Positions 8,798 to 17,106 of a stretch of DNA of 64,000 bases are shown piece by piece. The DNA comes from Kaistia soli DSM 19436 (lineage in GTDB: Bacteria; Pseudomonadota; Alphaproteobacteria; Rhizobiales; Kaistiaceae). The stretch is from NCBI RefSeq assembly GCF_900129325.1, contig NZ_FQUP01000009.1:24008-88007 (forward strand). Reading direction: 5' to 3'. The notes under the pieces were generated by a model that worked only from the letters and a program-made list of their open reading frames with translations, had not been told where the DNA came from and made no database searches. The number at the start of each line of letters is the position of its first letter. Within the stretch, counting starts at the first letter, position 1. Made by a program: the position numbers and the translations under genes.

Positions 8798-9665
8798 CCA
8801 CGGCGACGCGCCGCTCGCGATGAATGCTGTAGAGGCCGGTCGCAACCACAATCAGAGTCCCGATGATCGTGTAGCTGTCGGGGATATCGCCCCAGACGAG
8901 ATAGCCGATCGTGATCGCATAGAGGATCACGACGTAGCGGAACGGCGCGATCACCGCCAAAGAGCCGCCGCGCATCGCCAGAATCATGGTCCCATAGCCG
9001 ATCAGCAGCAGGCAGGCGGCCCCTGACAGGATCACCCACTCATACGTTGAAGGGATGAGCCATGTCTCTCCAAGCGCGATCACGCCGCCGGTCAGCGTCA
9101 CGGCGGCGGCGGTCACCGCCGTCACCAGCAGCGTCGGCATGCCCACCGGAAAGCTCCGCGTGACAAGATCGCGCATCGTGATGAACGCCATCGAGCCAAG
9201 CGCGGCCAGCGCATAGGCGTCGAAACCGGCGACGCCCGGCCGCATGACGATCATCACGCCAACGAAGCCGACCGCTATCGCCGACCAGCGCCGCCAGCCG
9301 ACGACCTCGCCGAGAAACACCGCCGCTGCCGCCGTGGTCATCAGCGGCACGATCTGGTTGACGGCCGAGATGTTGGCGATCGGCATGTGGAAAAGGGCGT
9401 AAAGATAGAGCACCGTCGCGACGACCTCACCGACCGTCCGCCAGAAAACCAGCGGATTGAGCGCATGGCGCCAGTAGCGATGCGTGCCTGTCGCGAAGAG
9501 CACGACGAGGATCAGAACCAGTCCGACACCGCCGCGCATGACCAGAATCTGCCCTGTCGGCAGGCGAGCGCTCGCGAGCTTGATGAGCGTGTCATTGAGG
9601 ATGAAGACGAGGCTCGACAGCAAAATCATGCTGATGCCCCGAATATTGGCCTGGAAGGAGGTCAT
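8778..9665 (-). CDS. EamA family (DMT) transporter
   Basis: 295 aa with about ten hydrophobic segments in two homologous EamA repeats, the pattern of drug/metabolite transporters that export amino acids, nucleotides or other metabolites across the inner membrane. The opening GISMILLSSLVFILNDTLIK and the glycine-rich LVMRGGVGLVLIL are typical of the first repeat. I start it at the ATG at 9665, since the upstream in-frame extension is rich in Cys, His and Pro and looks noncoding. The substrate is unknown. It overlaps the nitroreductase gene tail-to-tail. Confidence 0.87.
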   Translation of the reverse strand: MTSFQANIRGISMILLSSLVFILNDTLIKLASARLPTGQILVMRGGVGLVLILVVLFATGTHRYWRHALNPLVFWRTVGEVVATVLYLYALFHMPIANISAVNQIVPLMTTAAAAVFLGEVVGWRRWSAIAVGFVGVMIVMRPGVAGFDAYALAALGSMAFITMRDLVTRSFPVGMPTLLVTAVTAAAVTLTGGVIALGETWLIPSTYEWVILSGAACLLLIGYGTMILAMRGGSLAVIAPFRYVVILYAITIGYLVWGDIPDSYTIIGTLIVVATGLYSIHRERRVAVVSPSSA

Positions 9666-9802
9666 GTCAGGTGGGTGCAGGGCGGCGTGCGGCGCCGCGG
9701 AGAATCCGGGCCGGACAGAATGGTCGCGGCAGAGGCAGCATGACCAATTACGTGGCAACGTGCAATGACGCCGCTTGATGAAGGATGCCTATCGGATGCC
9801 GG

Positions 9803-10321
9803 CTAGGCGGCCAGCCAGAGCCGCCCGAGGCCTCCTGCCTGACCCAGCACAGGATCGCTGTCCGGCCGTGGAACCGACGCGATCCGCTTACGCAGCGTGA
9901 CCGCATCCCCCTCACCGGCCCTGACGAGGTCGTAGTCGGCGTCTGGCGGATAGGCGCCGACCACGAGGAGATCCGCGCCGGCTTCGATCAGCCTGTGGCC
10001 GGTGCCCGCTGGCAGGAGTACCGCATCACCGGCGACAACGGAGACGATCGGCCCGCTTTCGCCGCCGAACTGCACATCAGCCCTGCCCCGCGCGATGCCG
10101 AGCACTTCATGCGTCACAGAATGAAAGTGGGTGAACCGATAGATTCCGTTGCGAAAACCAACCGGCCAGCCATTCGCCTCGAACAGCGTGTCGAAGGCGT
10201 GGTCATCATCGGCCAGCGCCTCCACCGTCAGGGCGCCGCGATAGGCCAGCAAGGGCCAGTGAGGATGGTTGGGCGTCGCGCCTTCGTCGGCAAAAGCAAG
10301 AGGTTCGATCAGCATCGTCAT
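9803..10321 (-). CDS. cupin domain-containing protein (YjlB-like)
   Basis: 172 aa single-domain cupin resembling the YjlB family. The metal-binding motif is visible as HFHSVTHEVLGI around residues 65-76, with the second cupin motif at VAGDAVLLPAGTGHRLI. It may bind a metal and a small ligand; no enzymatic activity can be assigned. It lies 23 bp downstream of moaA on the same strand, separated by a perfect hairpin that abuts its ATG. A second ATG two codons downstream (10315) is an alternative start. Confidence 0.8.
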   Translation of the reverse strand: MTMLIEPLAFADEGATPNHPHWPLLAYRGALTVEALADDDHAFDTLFEANGWPVGFRNGIYRFTHFHSVTHEVLGIARGRADVQFGGESGPIVSVVAGDAVLLPAGTGHRLIEAGADLLVVGAYPPDADYDLVRAGEGDAVTLRKRIASVPRPDSDPVLGQAGGLGRLWLAA

Positions 10322-10340
10322 GTCCCGGCCCGACCGGGAC
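10322..10340 (-). terminator. hairpin between moaA and the cupin gene
   Basis: GTCCCGG and CCGGGAC form a perfect 7-bp stem with a 5-nt loop, filling nearly all of the 23-bp gap and ending directly at the cupin ATG. There is no T-run. It could weaken read-through from moaA or hide the ribosome binding site of the cupin gene. Confidence 0.45.
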
Positions 10341-10344
10341 GGCT

Positions 10345-11373
10345 TCAGCCGCCGGTCATGCTCATATGTCGGCCAAGCGCCGGCCGATTGTGGTCCCTAT
10401 CGATAATGAAATCGTGGCCCTTCGGTTTCCGGGCAATCGCCTCGTCGATGGCGGCAGCGATCAGGTCATTGCCCTCCGAGGCGCGCAGCGGCGTCCTCAG
10501 GTCGCGTGCATCTTCCTGGCCGAGGCACATGAACAGCGTGCCCGTGCAGGTGACGCGGACGCGATTGCAGGTTTCGCAGAAATTATGCGTCAGCGGCGTG
10601 ATGAAGCCGATGCGGCCGCCGGTCTCCGCAACCGTGACATAGCGCGCGGGTCCGCCCGTCCGATAAGCGCTCTCGGTGAGTGTCCAGCGCTCGGAGAGGT
10701 CGCGTCGCACCTGCGACAGCGGCAGATACTGATCCGTCCGGTCACCATCGATCTCGCCGAGCGGCATTGTCTCGATCAGCGTCAGGTCCATGTCGCGGCC
10801 ATGCGCCCAGCGGATCATCGCGTCATATTCATGCTCGTTGACGCCCTTCAGCGCCACGGCATTGATCTTGACCTTGATACCGGCAGCGAGCGCCGCATCG
10901 ATACCCTCCTGAACCACCCGTAGGTCGCCGCGCCGCGTGATGGCCCGGAAGCGATCGGGATCGAGCGTATCGACCGAGACATTGATGCGCCGGACACCCG
11001 CGGCGGCGAGATCCTTTGCGTAGCGCGACAGCTGCGATCCATTGGTGGTCAGCGTCAATTCATCGAGACGCCCCGCCTCGATATGGCGCGAAAGGGACTG
11101 GATCAGGCTCATGATGTTGCGGCGGACAAGCGGCTCGCCGCCGGTCAGCCGGAGCCGCCGGACACCCTTCTCGATGAAAACCGAGCAGAGCCGGTCGAGC
11201 TCCTCGAGAGTGAGCACTTCCCGCTTGGGCAGAAAGGTCATGTCCTCGGCCATGCAATAGACACAGCGGAAATCGCAACGATCCGTCACGGAAACCCGCA
11301 GATAGCGGATTGATCGGCCGAACGGATCGACCATCGGGGCCGCGGCGCCCGTCGTGGACAGGATGGTGGTCAT
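10345..11373 (-). CDS. moaA: GTP 3',8-cyclase MoaA (molybdenum cofactor synthesis)
   Basis: 342 aa radical-SAM enzyme that, with MoaC, converts GTP to cyclic pyranopterin monophosphate, the first step of molybdopterin synthesis. The N-terminal 4Fe-4S cluster motif is C32-x3-C36-x2-C39 (RCDFRCVYC). The C-terminal cluster cysteines lie in [13 protein letters not shown], and the essential C-terminal Gly-Gly is present (SMTGG). I choose the ATG at 11373; an upstream ATG at 11415 would add 14 residues. No other moa gene is in the window. The cupin gene follows at 23 bp. Confidence 0.95.
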   Translation of the reverse strand: MTTILSTTGAAAPMVDPFGRSIRYLRVSVTDRCDFRCVYCMAEDMTFLPKREVLTLEELDRLCSVFIEKGVRRLRLTGGEPLVRRNIMSLIQSLSRHIEAGRLDELTLTTNGSQLSRYAKDLAAAGVRRINVSVDTLDPDRFRAITRRGDLRVVQEGIDAALAAGIKVKINAVALKGVNEHEYDAMIRWAHGRDMDLTLIETMPLGEIDGDRTDQYLPLSQVRRDLSERWTLTESAYRTGGPARYVTVAETGGRIGFITPLTHNFCETCNRVRVTCTGTLFMCLGQEDARDLRTPLRASEGNDLIAAAIDEAIARKPKGHDFIIDRDHNRPALGRHMSMTGG

Positions 11374-11489
11374 TGTCGTTTCCGATGGCGACTTGGCGGA
11401 CGTCTCTGCAAACATGATGTAGAGGATGAACGGCGCGGATCAAAGTCCGAACGACCGCGCTCTCAGTCCCGTGACCGGAATCCGCATCC

Positions 11490-11861
11490 ATGCCCGACAC
11501 CGCGCAGACGCCCTGGCCGACCGAAATCCGGCTGTCGCCTGACAAGCATAGTCTTTCTGTCGCCTTCGACGATGGCAGCGCGTTCACCTTCAGCGCAGAA
11601 TTCCTGCGGGTCACCAGCCCTTCGGCCGAAGTGCAGGGCCATGCGCCATCGCAGCGCCAGACCGTGCCGGGCAAGATTGACGTCAGCATCCGGTCGATCG
11701 ACCCAGTGGGAAACTATGCCGTCCGGCTCAATTTCGACGACGGGCATCACACGGGTCTGTTCTCGTGGAAATACCTTGCCGAACTCGGCCGCGACCATGA
11801 TTCGCTCTGGGCGCGCTATCTGGAGGAGATCGCGGCGAAAGGGCTCAGCCGAAGCCGCTGA
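11490..11861 (+). CDS. DUF971 / GBBH-like N-terminal domain protein
   Basis: 123 aa, a single DUF971 domain as found at the N terminus of gamma-butyrobetaine hydroxylase but here alone. Recognisable pieces are PTEIRLSPDKHSLSVAFDDG, SAEFLRVTSPSAEVQGH, and the end motif GHHTGLFSWKYLAELG. Stand-alone versions are common small proteins in Proteobacteria, sometimes linked to Mrp/ApbC Fe-S assembly, but the function is not settled. It is divergent from moaA and ends 4 bp before the convergent anti-sigma gene. Confidence 0.87.
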   Translation: MPDTAQTPWPTEIRLSPDKHSLSVAFDDGSAFTFSAEFLRVTSPSAEVQGHAPSQRQTVPGKIDVSIRSIDPVGNYAVRLNFDDGHHTGLFSWKYLAELGRDHDSLWARYLEEIAAKGLSRSR

Positions 11862-11865
11862 CGCG

Positions 11866-12507
11866 TCAGAGCCGCGCGAAGGGCTGGATCAGACGCCCGA
11901 GCAGGCCGCTCAGCCGGATCTGCCCGTCGAGCGCGACGACACAAAGACATGGTAAGTCCGAATCGACCATTGGGCGATGGTCCGTCGCTTCGTCCGCCTC
12001 CTCGAAGTCGCCAGGCCCGAACCGTCCGGCCTCATCGCGATAGGAACCGCTGAGGACGCAGGTCAATTCCACGCCTTCGTGGCTGTGCTGCGGCATGCGC
12101 CGGCCAGGATCGATCTTGAAGAGCAGCACCCGGCAATCGCCATCCTTGGGGACGCCGACGCTGCGCACACGCGTTCCTGGACCGAGCCAGCGCCACGGCC
12201 CGAGCGGAAAGCGGCGCAGCGGCTCCGGCAAGTCGGTCATTTCGTTGAGAGCGGTCTCGACGACGGATTCGCCCCCATCCGCATCGATCCGGGCCATGAG
12301 GTTGCGAAACGCATTCTCTCCAAGCCGTGTCGGCGGTAGCCGCTCGATCAGATGGCCGCCGACGCGCTGTAGCGTCTCGACGAGCCGCCCGGAGTCGGGA
12401 CAAAGCGAGATATGGGCAGCAACGACGGCTGCCTCGGGTCCGCGCAGCGTCCCTGCGGCGTAGGCGAGAAGCGTTTCTTCGCTCGGTTTGTAGGTAATCG
12501 TGCTCAT
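11866..12507 (-). CDS. chrR: ChrR-family anti-sigma factor with degenerate zinc site
   Basis: 213 aa, the size of ChrR, which holds its ECF sigma factor inactive until singlet oxygen or other oxidants act. An N-terminal anti-sigma domain (about residues 1-95) is followed by a cupin domain with its metal motif intact (MPQHSHEGVELTCVLSG, then DHRP). In classical ChrR the N-terminal zinc is held by one early His plus an H-x3-C-x2-C motif. Here the early His is absent (MSTITYKPSEE) and the motif reads HISLCPDSG, with Ser for the second Cys. Its ATG overlaps the stop of the sigma gene (ATGA), so translation is coupled. Confidence 0.87.
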   Translation of the reverse strand: MSTITYKPSEETLLAYAAGTLRGPEAAVVAAHISLCPDSGRLVETLQRVGGHLIERLPPTRLGENAFRNLMARIDADGGESVVETALNEMTDLPEPLRRFPLGPWRWLGPGTRVRSVGVPKDGDCRVLLFKIDPGRRMPQHSHEGVELTCVLSGSYRDEAGRFGPGDFEEADEATDHRPMVDSDLPCLCVVALDGQIRLSGLLGRLIQPFARL

Positions 12508-13058
12508 TGCGTCTCGCTCAGCAGGCCGCGCAGCCGGATGATGGCCAGCCGCAGGCGCGACTTGACCGTTCCGAGCGGGATGCCGAGTTCTCGTGCGATC
12601 TCGGCATGGGCCTTCTCGTGAAAATAGGACAGTGTGACGATACGGGACTGCTCGGCAGTCAGGGCCGCGAGCGCCGAACTGACCCGCGCGGCATCGTCCG
12701 CACCGGTGAGGATCGTGTCGGGCTGCTCGGGGTCATCGGGCAGTTCAGTCAGATCCGGCTCGCGCTGACCGAGCTTCTCGCGCCGCGCGGCATCGATGCG
12801 CAGATTGCGGGCGATGGTGAAAATCCACGTCGAGGCGCCGGCCCGGGCAGGATCAAACAGCGCCGCCTTACGCCAGACAGTCAGCATGGCCTCCTGGGCA
12901 AAGTCTTCGGCTGCGCCAGGATTAGCGCCGGCGCGCATCAGATAGGTTTTCAGCCGCGGCGCGAAATGGTCGAACAGCCGTGCAAAAGCCTCACGGTCTC
13001 GGTTCTGCCCGACCGCTTCGATAAGGCGGCCGAGTTCGGAAGGGTGGGAAGGCTGCAT
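12504..13058 (-). CDS. rpoE: ECF sigma factor, RpoE/ECF11-like
   Basis: 184 aa from the ATG at 13058. Region 2 is visible as AFARLFDHFAPRLK through GASTWIFTIARNLRID, and region 4 as ALAALTAEQSRIV through ELGIPLGTVKSRLRLAI. Pairing with a ChrR-type anti-sigma factor by a 4-bp overlap places it with the singlet-oxygen RpoE group. An in-frame ATG at 13112 would add 18 residues, but a promoter-like TGATCC-N18-TATCAG sits so close that the transcript would begin about at that codon, so I favour 13058. The divergent lipid-modification operon is its probable target. Confidence 0.9.
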   Translation of the reverse strand: MQPSHPSELGRLIEAVGQNRDREAFARLFDHFAPRLKTYLMRAGANPGAAEDFAQEAMLTVWRKAALFDPARAGASTWIFTIARNLRIDAARREKLGQREPDLTELPDDPEQPDTILTGADDAARVSSALAALTAEQSRIVTLSYFHEKAHAEIARELGIPLGTVKSRLRLAIIRLRGLLSETQ

Positions 13059-13117
13059 CAGCAACGCCCCCGCTGCCTTACCCGACCGGCCATGGCTGAC
13101 ATTTGGCTTCATGCTCC

Positions 13118-13147
13118 CTGATACGCGCGACAATCCTATCCGGATCA
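13118..13147 (-). promoter_or_regulatory. candidate RpoE-type autoregulatory promoter
   Basis: On the minus strand TGATCC (13147-13142), an 18-bp spacer and TATCAG (13123-13118) lie just upstream of the sigma gene. TGATCC is the -35 element known for R. sphaeroides RpoE. On the plus strand a weaker GCATCC (13149-13154)-N18-TATCCA (13173-13178) faces the oxidoreductase operon. The match is visible; promoter function is inference. Confidence 0.5.
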
Positions 13148-13235
13148 CGCATCCAATTCTGCTGCCGATCCGTATCCATCTCCAGTGACCCGCAAATGAG
13201 CAGCGCGGCAGACCCCGCCGGACCAAGGATGCGCA

Positions 13236-14564
13236 GTGGTGAATGGAGAACGTCTGAGGATCGCAGTGATCGGTTCCGGCATTTCGGGCCTTTCGGCGGC
13301 CTGGCTGCTGTCGGGACGCCACGAGGTCACTCTCTATGAACGGGCTGAGCGGCTCGGCGGACATTCGAACACTGTGACGGCTAGGCTACACGATGCGTCC
13401 GTTGCCGTTGATACAGGCTTCATCGTCTACAATGAGCCGGCCTATCCGAACCTCACGGCGCTCTTCGCCCATCTCGGCGTCGCGACGAAGCCGTCCGACA
13501 TGTCATTCGCGGTTTCTCTGCGTGGGGGTGAGCTGGAATATTCGGGTACTGGCCTCAGTGGCCTTTTCGCTCAGAAGCGCAATCTAGGCCGCCCGCGTTT
13601 CTGGTCGATGCTGCGCGACCTCACGCGCTTCTACCGCGAGGCGCCGCGCGATCTGGCGTTGATGAGCGAGCAAAGCCTGTCGCTCGGACAATATCTCGCC
13701 GAGCGCGGCTATGGCGCCGCCTTTCGCGACGATCACCTGCTGCCGATGGCGGCCGCCGTTTGGTCCGCGCCCGCCAGCGACATGCTGGACTATCCGGCCG
13801 CCGGCTTCATCCGCTTCTGCGCCAATCACGGCCTGCTGAAGCTCACCGATCGCCCCGTCTGGCGAACCGTCACGGGCGGCAGTCGCTCTTATGTCGAAGT
13901 GTTCGCTGCCGCGCTCGCCAACTCCATCCGTCTGTCGCGTGGCGCCGCGAACGTCACCCGGCATGGCTCGACGGTCAGTGTGCGCGACGACACCGGCGCT
14001 TCGGCCGATTTCGACCATGTCGTGATCGCGACCCATGCCGACCAGGCCTTGTCGCTGATCGAGCGTCCGACGGCGGACGAAGTGCGGCTTCTCGGCGCCT
14101 TCCGCTACAGCCGCAACCTGACGGTTCTGCATTCCGACGAGAGCCTGATGCCGAAGCGCCGCTCGGTCTGGTCCAGCTGGAACTATCTCGACAATGGCGA
14201 CGGACTCTGCGTCACCTATTGGATGAACCGCCTGCAAGGTCTTCCCGGGCGCAATCTCTTCGTGACGCTCAATCCGCCGCGGCCGCCGCGCGCCGGCACG
14301 CTGCTGCACAGCGAGATTTACGAACACCCAGTCTTCGATGGCCCTGCATCGGCGGCGCAGTCCTCGCTTTGGTCACTGCAGGGCAAGCAACGCCTCTGGT
14401 TCTGCGGCGCCCATTTCGGTGCCGGGTTCCATGAGGATGGCCTGCAATCGGGCCTTGCCGTCGCCGAACAGCTCGGCGGCGTCCGCCGCCCATGGACCGT
14501 CGCCAATGAGAACGGGCGCATCCAGATCGAGGACCAGCCGCGCGGCAGGGAGCCGGTTCGTTGA
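13236..14564 (+). CDS. FAD/NAD(P)-dependent oxidoreductase of the lipid-modification operon
   Basis: 442 aa flavoprotein of the amine-oxidase/desaturase type. The dinucleotide-binding motif is IGSGISGLSAAWLL at about residues 12-25, followed by YERAERLGGHSNTV. The end has a C-terminal GAHFGAGFHEDGLQSGLAVAEQLGG motif that closes the FAD site. It starts with GTG at 13236 (AAGGA upstream). It is the first gene of a tight operon with a DUF1365 protein and a CFA-synthase-like methyltransferase. Related gene sets in R. sphaeroides belong to the RpoE regulon, and I recall that members of such a set (UfaD, UfaM) make furan fatty acids. Which homologue this one matches is inferred from context only. 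Confidence 0.85.
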   Translation: MVNGERLRIAVIGSGISGLSAAWLLSGRHEVTLYERAERLGGHSNTVTARLHDASVAVDTGFIVYNEPAYPNLTALFAHLGVATKPSDMSFAVSLRGGELEYSGTGLSGLFAQKRNLGRPRFWSMLRDLTRFYREAPRDLALMSEQSLSLGQYLAERGYGAAFRDDHLLPMAAAVWSAPASDMLDYPAAGFIRFCANHGLLKLTDRPVWRTVTGGSRSYVEVFAAALANSIRLSRGAANVTRHGSTVSVRDDTGASADFDHVVIATHADQALSLIERPTADEVRLLGAFRYSRNLTVLHSDESLMPKRRSVWSSWNYLDNGDGLCVTYWMNRLQGLPGRNLFVTLNPPRPPRAGTLLHSEIYEHPVFDGPASAAQSSLWSLQGKQRLWFCGAHFGAGFHEDGLQSGLAVAEQLGGVRRPWTVANENGRIQIEDQPRGREPVR

Positions 14565-15370
14565 ATCCCGCATCCGGTCTCTTCAGCGGAACCGTCGTCC
14601 ATCGACGCCTCAGACCCAAGCGCCACCAGTTGCGCTACCGCGTCTTCTGGCTGCTGCTCGATCTCGACGAACTCGACGCGTTGGACGGGCGGCTGCGGCT
14701 TTTCTCGCGTGGCCGCTTCAACATGTTGTCCTTCTACGACGGCGATCACGGCGCGAGCGATACGATGACGCTCCGCCAGCTCGTGACTGGCCAGTTGCAC
14801 GCGGCCGGCATCACGCAGCCGATCGCCGCGATCCGCCTGCTGACCATGCCCCGCATGTTCGGCTACGCCTTCAATCCGATCAGCCTGTTCTTCTGTCACG
14901 CTCCTGACGGGCAACTCGCGGCGATCGTCTACGAGGTGCACAACACGTTCGGCCAGCGCCACAGCTATATCGCCGCGATCGACGGCCCTGCCGACTCTGA
15001 CAACCTTTTCCGCCATGCCTGCCAAAAGCAGTTCTACGTCTCGCCGTTCCTCGGCATGGACCTCGACTACGACTTTGCGGTGCGCCCACCGGCAGACGCC
15101 GTGTCGCTTGCGGTTAACGGCTCGGACGAGGCTGGCATTGTCATCGCAACGTCGATGACCGGTGAGCGACATGCGATCACCGACCGATCGCTGCTCGGCG
15201 CGGTGTTCTCCCATCCCCTGCTGACATTGAAGGTCATCGCAGGGATCCATTGGGAGGCTTTGAAGCTTTGGCGAAAGGGCGTCCCGCTGACGCGGCGACC
15301 ACCACCGCCCTCAATTGCCGTAACCCTGATAACCGAGAGACAGCGTGAGGAAGTCCATGTCGGCGCGTGA
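14561..15370 (+). CDS. DUF1365 domain-containing protein
   Basis: 269 aa DUF1365 protein. Recognisable parts are the opening SGLFSGTVVHRRLRPKRHQL, the motif RMFGYAFNPISLFFCH and HACQKQFYVSPFLGMDLDY. Its start overlaps the FAD oxidoreductase stop by 4 bp and its end overlaps the methyltransferase start, so all three are translationally coupled. DUF1365 proteins very often sit in this three-gene arrangement, but their biochemical role is not known. A role in handling modified acyl chains is inferred only from the neighbours. Confidence 0.88.
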   Translation: MNPASGLFSGTVVHRRLRPKRHQLRYRVFWLLLDLDELDALDGRLRLFSRGRFNMLSFYDGDHGASDTMTLRQLVTGQLHAAGITQPIAAIRLLTMPRMFGYAFNPISLFFCHAPDGQLAAIVYEVHNTFGQRHSYIAAIDGPADSDNLFRHACQKQFYVSPFLGMDLDYDFAVRPPADAVSLAVNGSDEAGIVIATSMTGERHAITDRSLLGAVFSHPLLTLKVIAGIHWEALKLWRKGVPLTRRPPPPSIAVTLITERQREEVHVGA

Positions 15371-16583
15371 TCCATCCATAACCTCGGGAGCCGGCCGAAC
15401 CTTCCGCCTTGTGCCGGATGTCGGTGCGATCATCGTCCGTATGCTGCTGAAGCGTATCCGGCGCGGGCGCCTTGTCGTCGTGACACCGTCTGGGCGCCAC
15501 ATCGTCCAGATCGGCGCAGAAGCCGGGCCCGAAGCCATGCTGATCCTGCACAGTTGGCGGGCGCTTCGCCGCGTGATCACGGGCGGCGCAACGGGCTTTG
15601 CCGAGGGCTGCATGGCTGGCGACTGGACTGCGCCGAACCTGCCAGCGCTCATCGAGCTGCTGGCGCTCAACGGCGATCATCTCGGGCAGCTCGACGATGG
15701 CACGCCACTGAAACGGTTGCTTGACAGGCTGACGCATCGCGGCAATCGCAACACTCGCGACGGCAGCCGCCGCAACATCGCCTTCCACTACGATCTCGGC
15801 AACACGTTCTACAGGCGCTGGCTGGATAGTGGCATGCAGTACTCGTCCGCGATCCGATGCGGTCACGAGACGCTTGAGGAAGCGCAGCAGCACAAGCTCG
15901 ACCGCATCGTCGAACTCCTCAAGCTGAACGGGGGCGAACGCGTGCTCGAGATCGGTTGCGGCTGGGGCGCCGTCGCTGAGAGACTGGCGATGAACGGCTG
16001 CGCCGTCACCGGCGTGACGCTGTCGGCCGAGCAACTGGACTATGCAACCGAAAGACTCGCGAGCGCCGGCCTTTCCGCCGATCTGCGGCTGGAGGACTAT
16101 CGCGACGTCACCGGCGCCTTCGACCGGATCGTGTCGATCGAGATGATCGAGGCCGTCGGCGAGGAATACTGGCCAGCCTATTTCAAGACGGTGCATGATC
16201 GGTTGCAGCCGGGCGGCCGCGCGGTCATCCAGGCGATCCTGATCGCCGAAAACCGCTTCGAGAATTACCGTCGCAATCCCGATTTCATCCAGACCCACAT
16301 CTTCCCCGGCGGCATGCTGCCGACGCGCGGCCTGATGCGCGAGCAGGCGGCAGCAGCAGGACTGGTGTTCCGACACGAGGAATTGCACGGCGACAGCTAT
16401 GCCTGGACGCTCAACGAGTGGCGGAGCCGCTTCCACACCGCCTGGACCGCGATCGAGGCGCAAGGCTTCGACGACCGCTTCCGCCGCATGTGGGACTATT
16501 ATCTCGCATATTGCGAAGGCGGCTTCCGCGCCGGCACGATCGATGTCGGGCTGTATGTGCTGGAGCGTCCGCGCAATCCATAA
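15357..16583 (+). CDS. CFA-synthase family phospholipid methyltransferase
   Basis: 408 aa member of the cyclopropane-fatty-acyl-phospholipid synthase family, which transfers a methyl group from SAM to unsaturated acyl chains in membrane phospholipids. The SAM-binding glycine motif is VLEIGCGWGAVAERLA, preceded by the substrate-side NIAFHYDLGNTFYRRWLD. Downstream are SIEMIEAVGEEYWPAYF and the family motif FIQTHIFPGGMLP. I start it at ATG 15357, behind GAGGAAG; a GTG at 15345 is possible. In this operon type the product may be a methylated or furan fatty acid precursor rather than a cyclopropane ring. The sequence alone cannot decide. Confidence 0.9.
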   Translation: MSARDPSITSGAGRTFRLVPDVGAIIVRMLLKRIRRGRLVVVTPSGRHIVQIGAEAGPEAMLILHSWRALRRVITGGATGFAEGCMAGDWTAPNLPALIELLALNGDHLGQLDDGTPLKRLLDRLTHRGNRNTRDGSRRNIAFHYDLGNTFYRRWLDSGMQYSSAIRCGHETLEEAQQHKLDRIVELLKLNGGERVLEIGCGWGAVAERLAMNGCAVTGVTLSAEQLDYATERLASAGLSADLRLEDYRDVTGAFDRIVSIEMIEAVGEEYWPAYFKTVHDRLQPGGRAVIQAILIAENRFENYRRNPDFIQTHIFPGGMLPTRGLMREQAAAAGLVFRHEELHGDSYAWTLNEWRSRFHTAWTAIEAQGFDDRFRRMWDYYLAYCEGGFRAGTIDVGLYVLERPRNP

Positions 16584-16681
16584 GGCTCAAGGGGCCGTTG
16601 CCATCCTGCAACGACGATCGTCAAACATTAAAACTCGGACAGTTGGATGCTTGCCTGCGGCACCCGACCTGATCTATCTCG

Positions 16682-16698
16682 CTCCTGTCTGACAGGAG
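16682..16698 (+). terminator. hairpin downstream of the lipid-modification operon
   Basis: CTCCTG-TCTGA-CAGGAG followed by TTTGG lies about 100 bp after the methyltransferase stop. It has the form of a short intrinsic terminator, though the stem is only 6 bp. Confidence 0.4.
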
Positions 16699-16732
16699 TT
16701 TGGATGTCACGTTCGTCACAGTCCCGGTGATC

Positions 16733-16751
16733 CCCTGCCGTTAAGGCAGGG
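16733..16751. terminator. second hairpin before the yjhX-like gene
   Basis: CCCTGCC-GTTAA-GGCAGGG is a perfect 7-bp stem with a 5-nt loop, 34 bp beyond the first hairpin and about 75 bp before the yjhX-like start. There is no T-run, so terminator function is uncertain. Confidence 0.35.
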
Positions 16752-16826
16752 AACGAAGCCCGAGAGCGCTGCGCTCCCGGCCCGCTGAAATGCGGCTTCG
16801 ATCACCCGATTCAGACGATCATTCCC

Positions 16827-17084
16827 ATGAATATTTCCAAACGCGAGCAACGCGTGTTGCACGCGCTCGCCCAGGGCGGACTGATCCGCCATGTCAAAGA
16901 CGAGACCGGCCGTATTGTTGCCGCCGACTGCCTCAACCGCGATGGTTGGGCGCTCACGGACTGCTCGATGAAGCTTTTCCAGCGGCTGCGACGGCGGCGC
17001 TTCGTCGCCTCGAGCGGCGGTGGGCCTTATCGGATCACGCGCCTCGGCCTTGATGCGGTGCGCGCGCAGCTCGACAACAGGTAA
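16827..17084 (+). CDS. yjhX: YjhX family (UPF0386) protein
   Basis: 85 aa, matching the usual length of the YjhX/UPF0386 family. The start [18 protein letters not shown], the middle [15 protein letters not shown] and the end [20 protein letters not shown] fit the family closely. E. coli YjhX has been called a toxin with YjhQ as antitoxin. No acetyltransferase-like partner is adjacent here, so toxin activity should not be assumed. The predicted fold is a small winged-helix-like protein. It is convergent with the chorismate mutase gene, 22 bp away. Confidence 0.85.
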   Translation: MNISKREQRVLHALAQGGLIRHVKDETGRIVAADCLNRDGWALTDCSMKLFQRLRRRRFVASSGGGPYRITRLGLDAVRAQLDNR

Positions 17085-17106
17085 AGAGACGACCGGCGGC
17101 GACGCT

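Noticed and set aside
16827..17084. YjhX-like gene as half of a toxin-antitoxin pair
   Set aside because: No YjhQ-like acetyltransferase or other antitoxin is adjacent, so the system is not supported.
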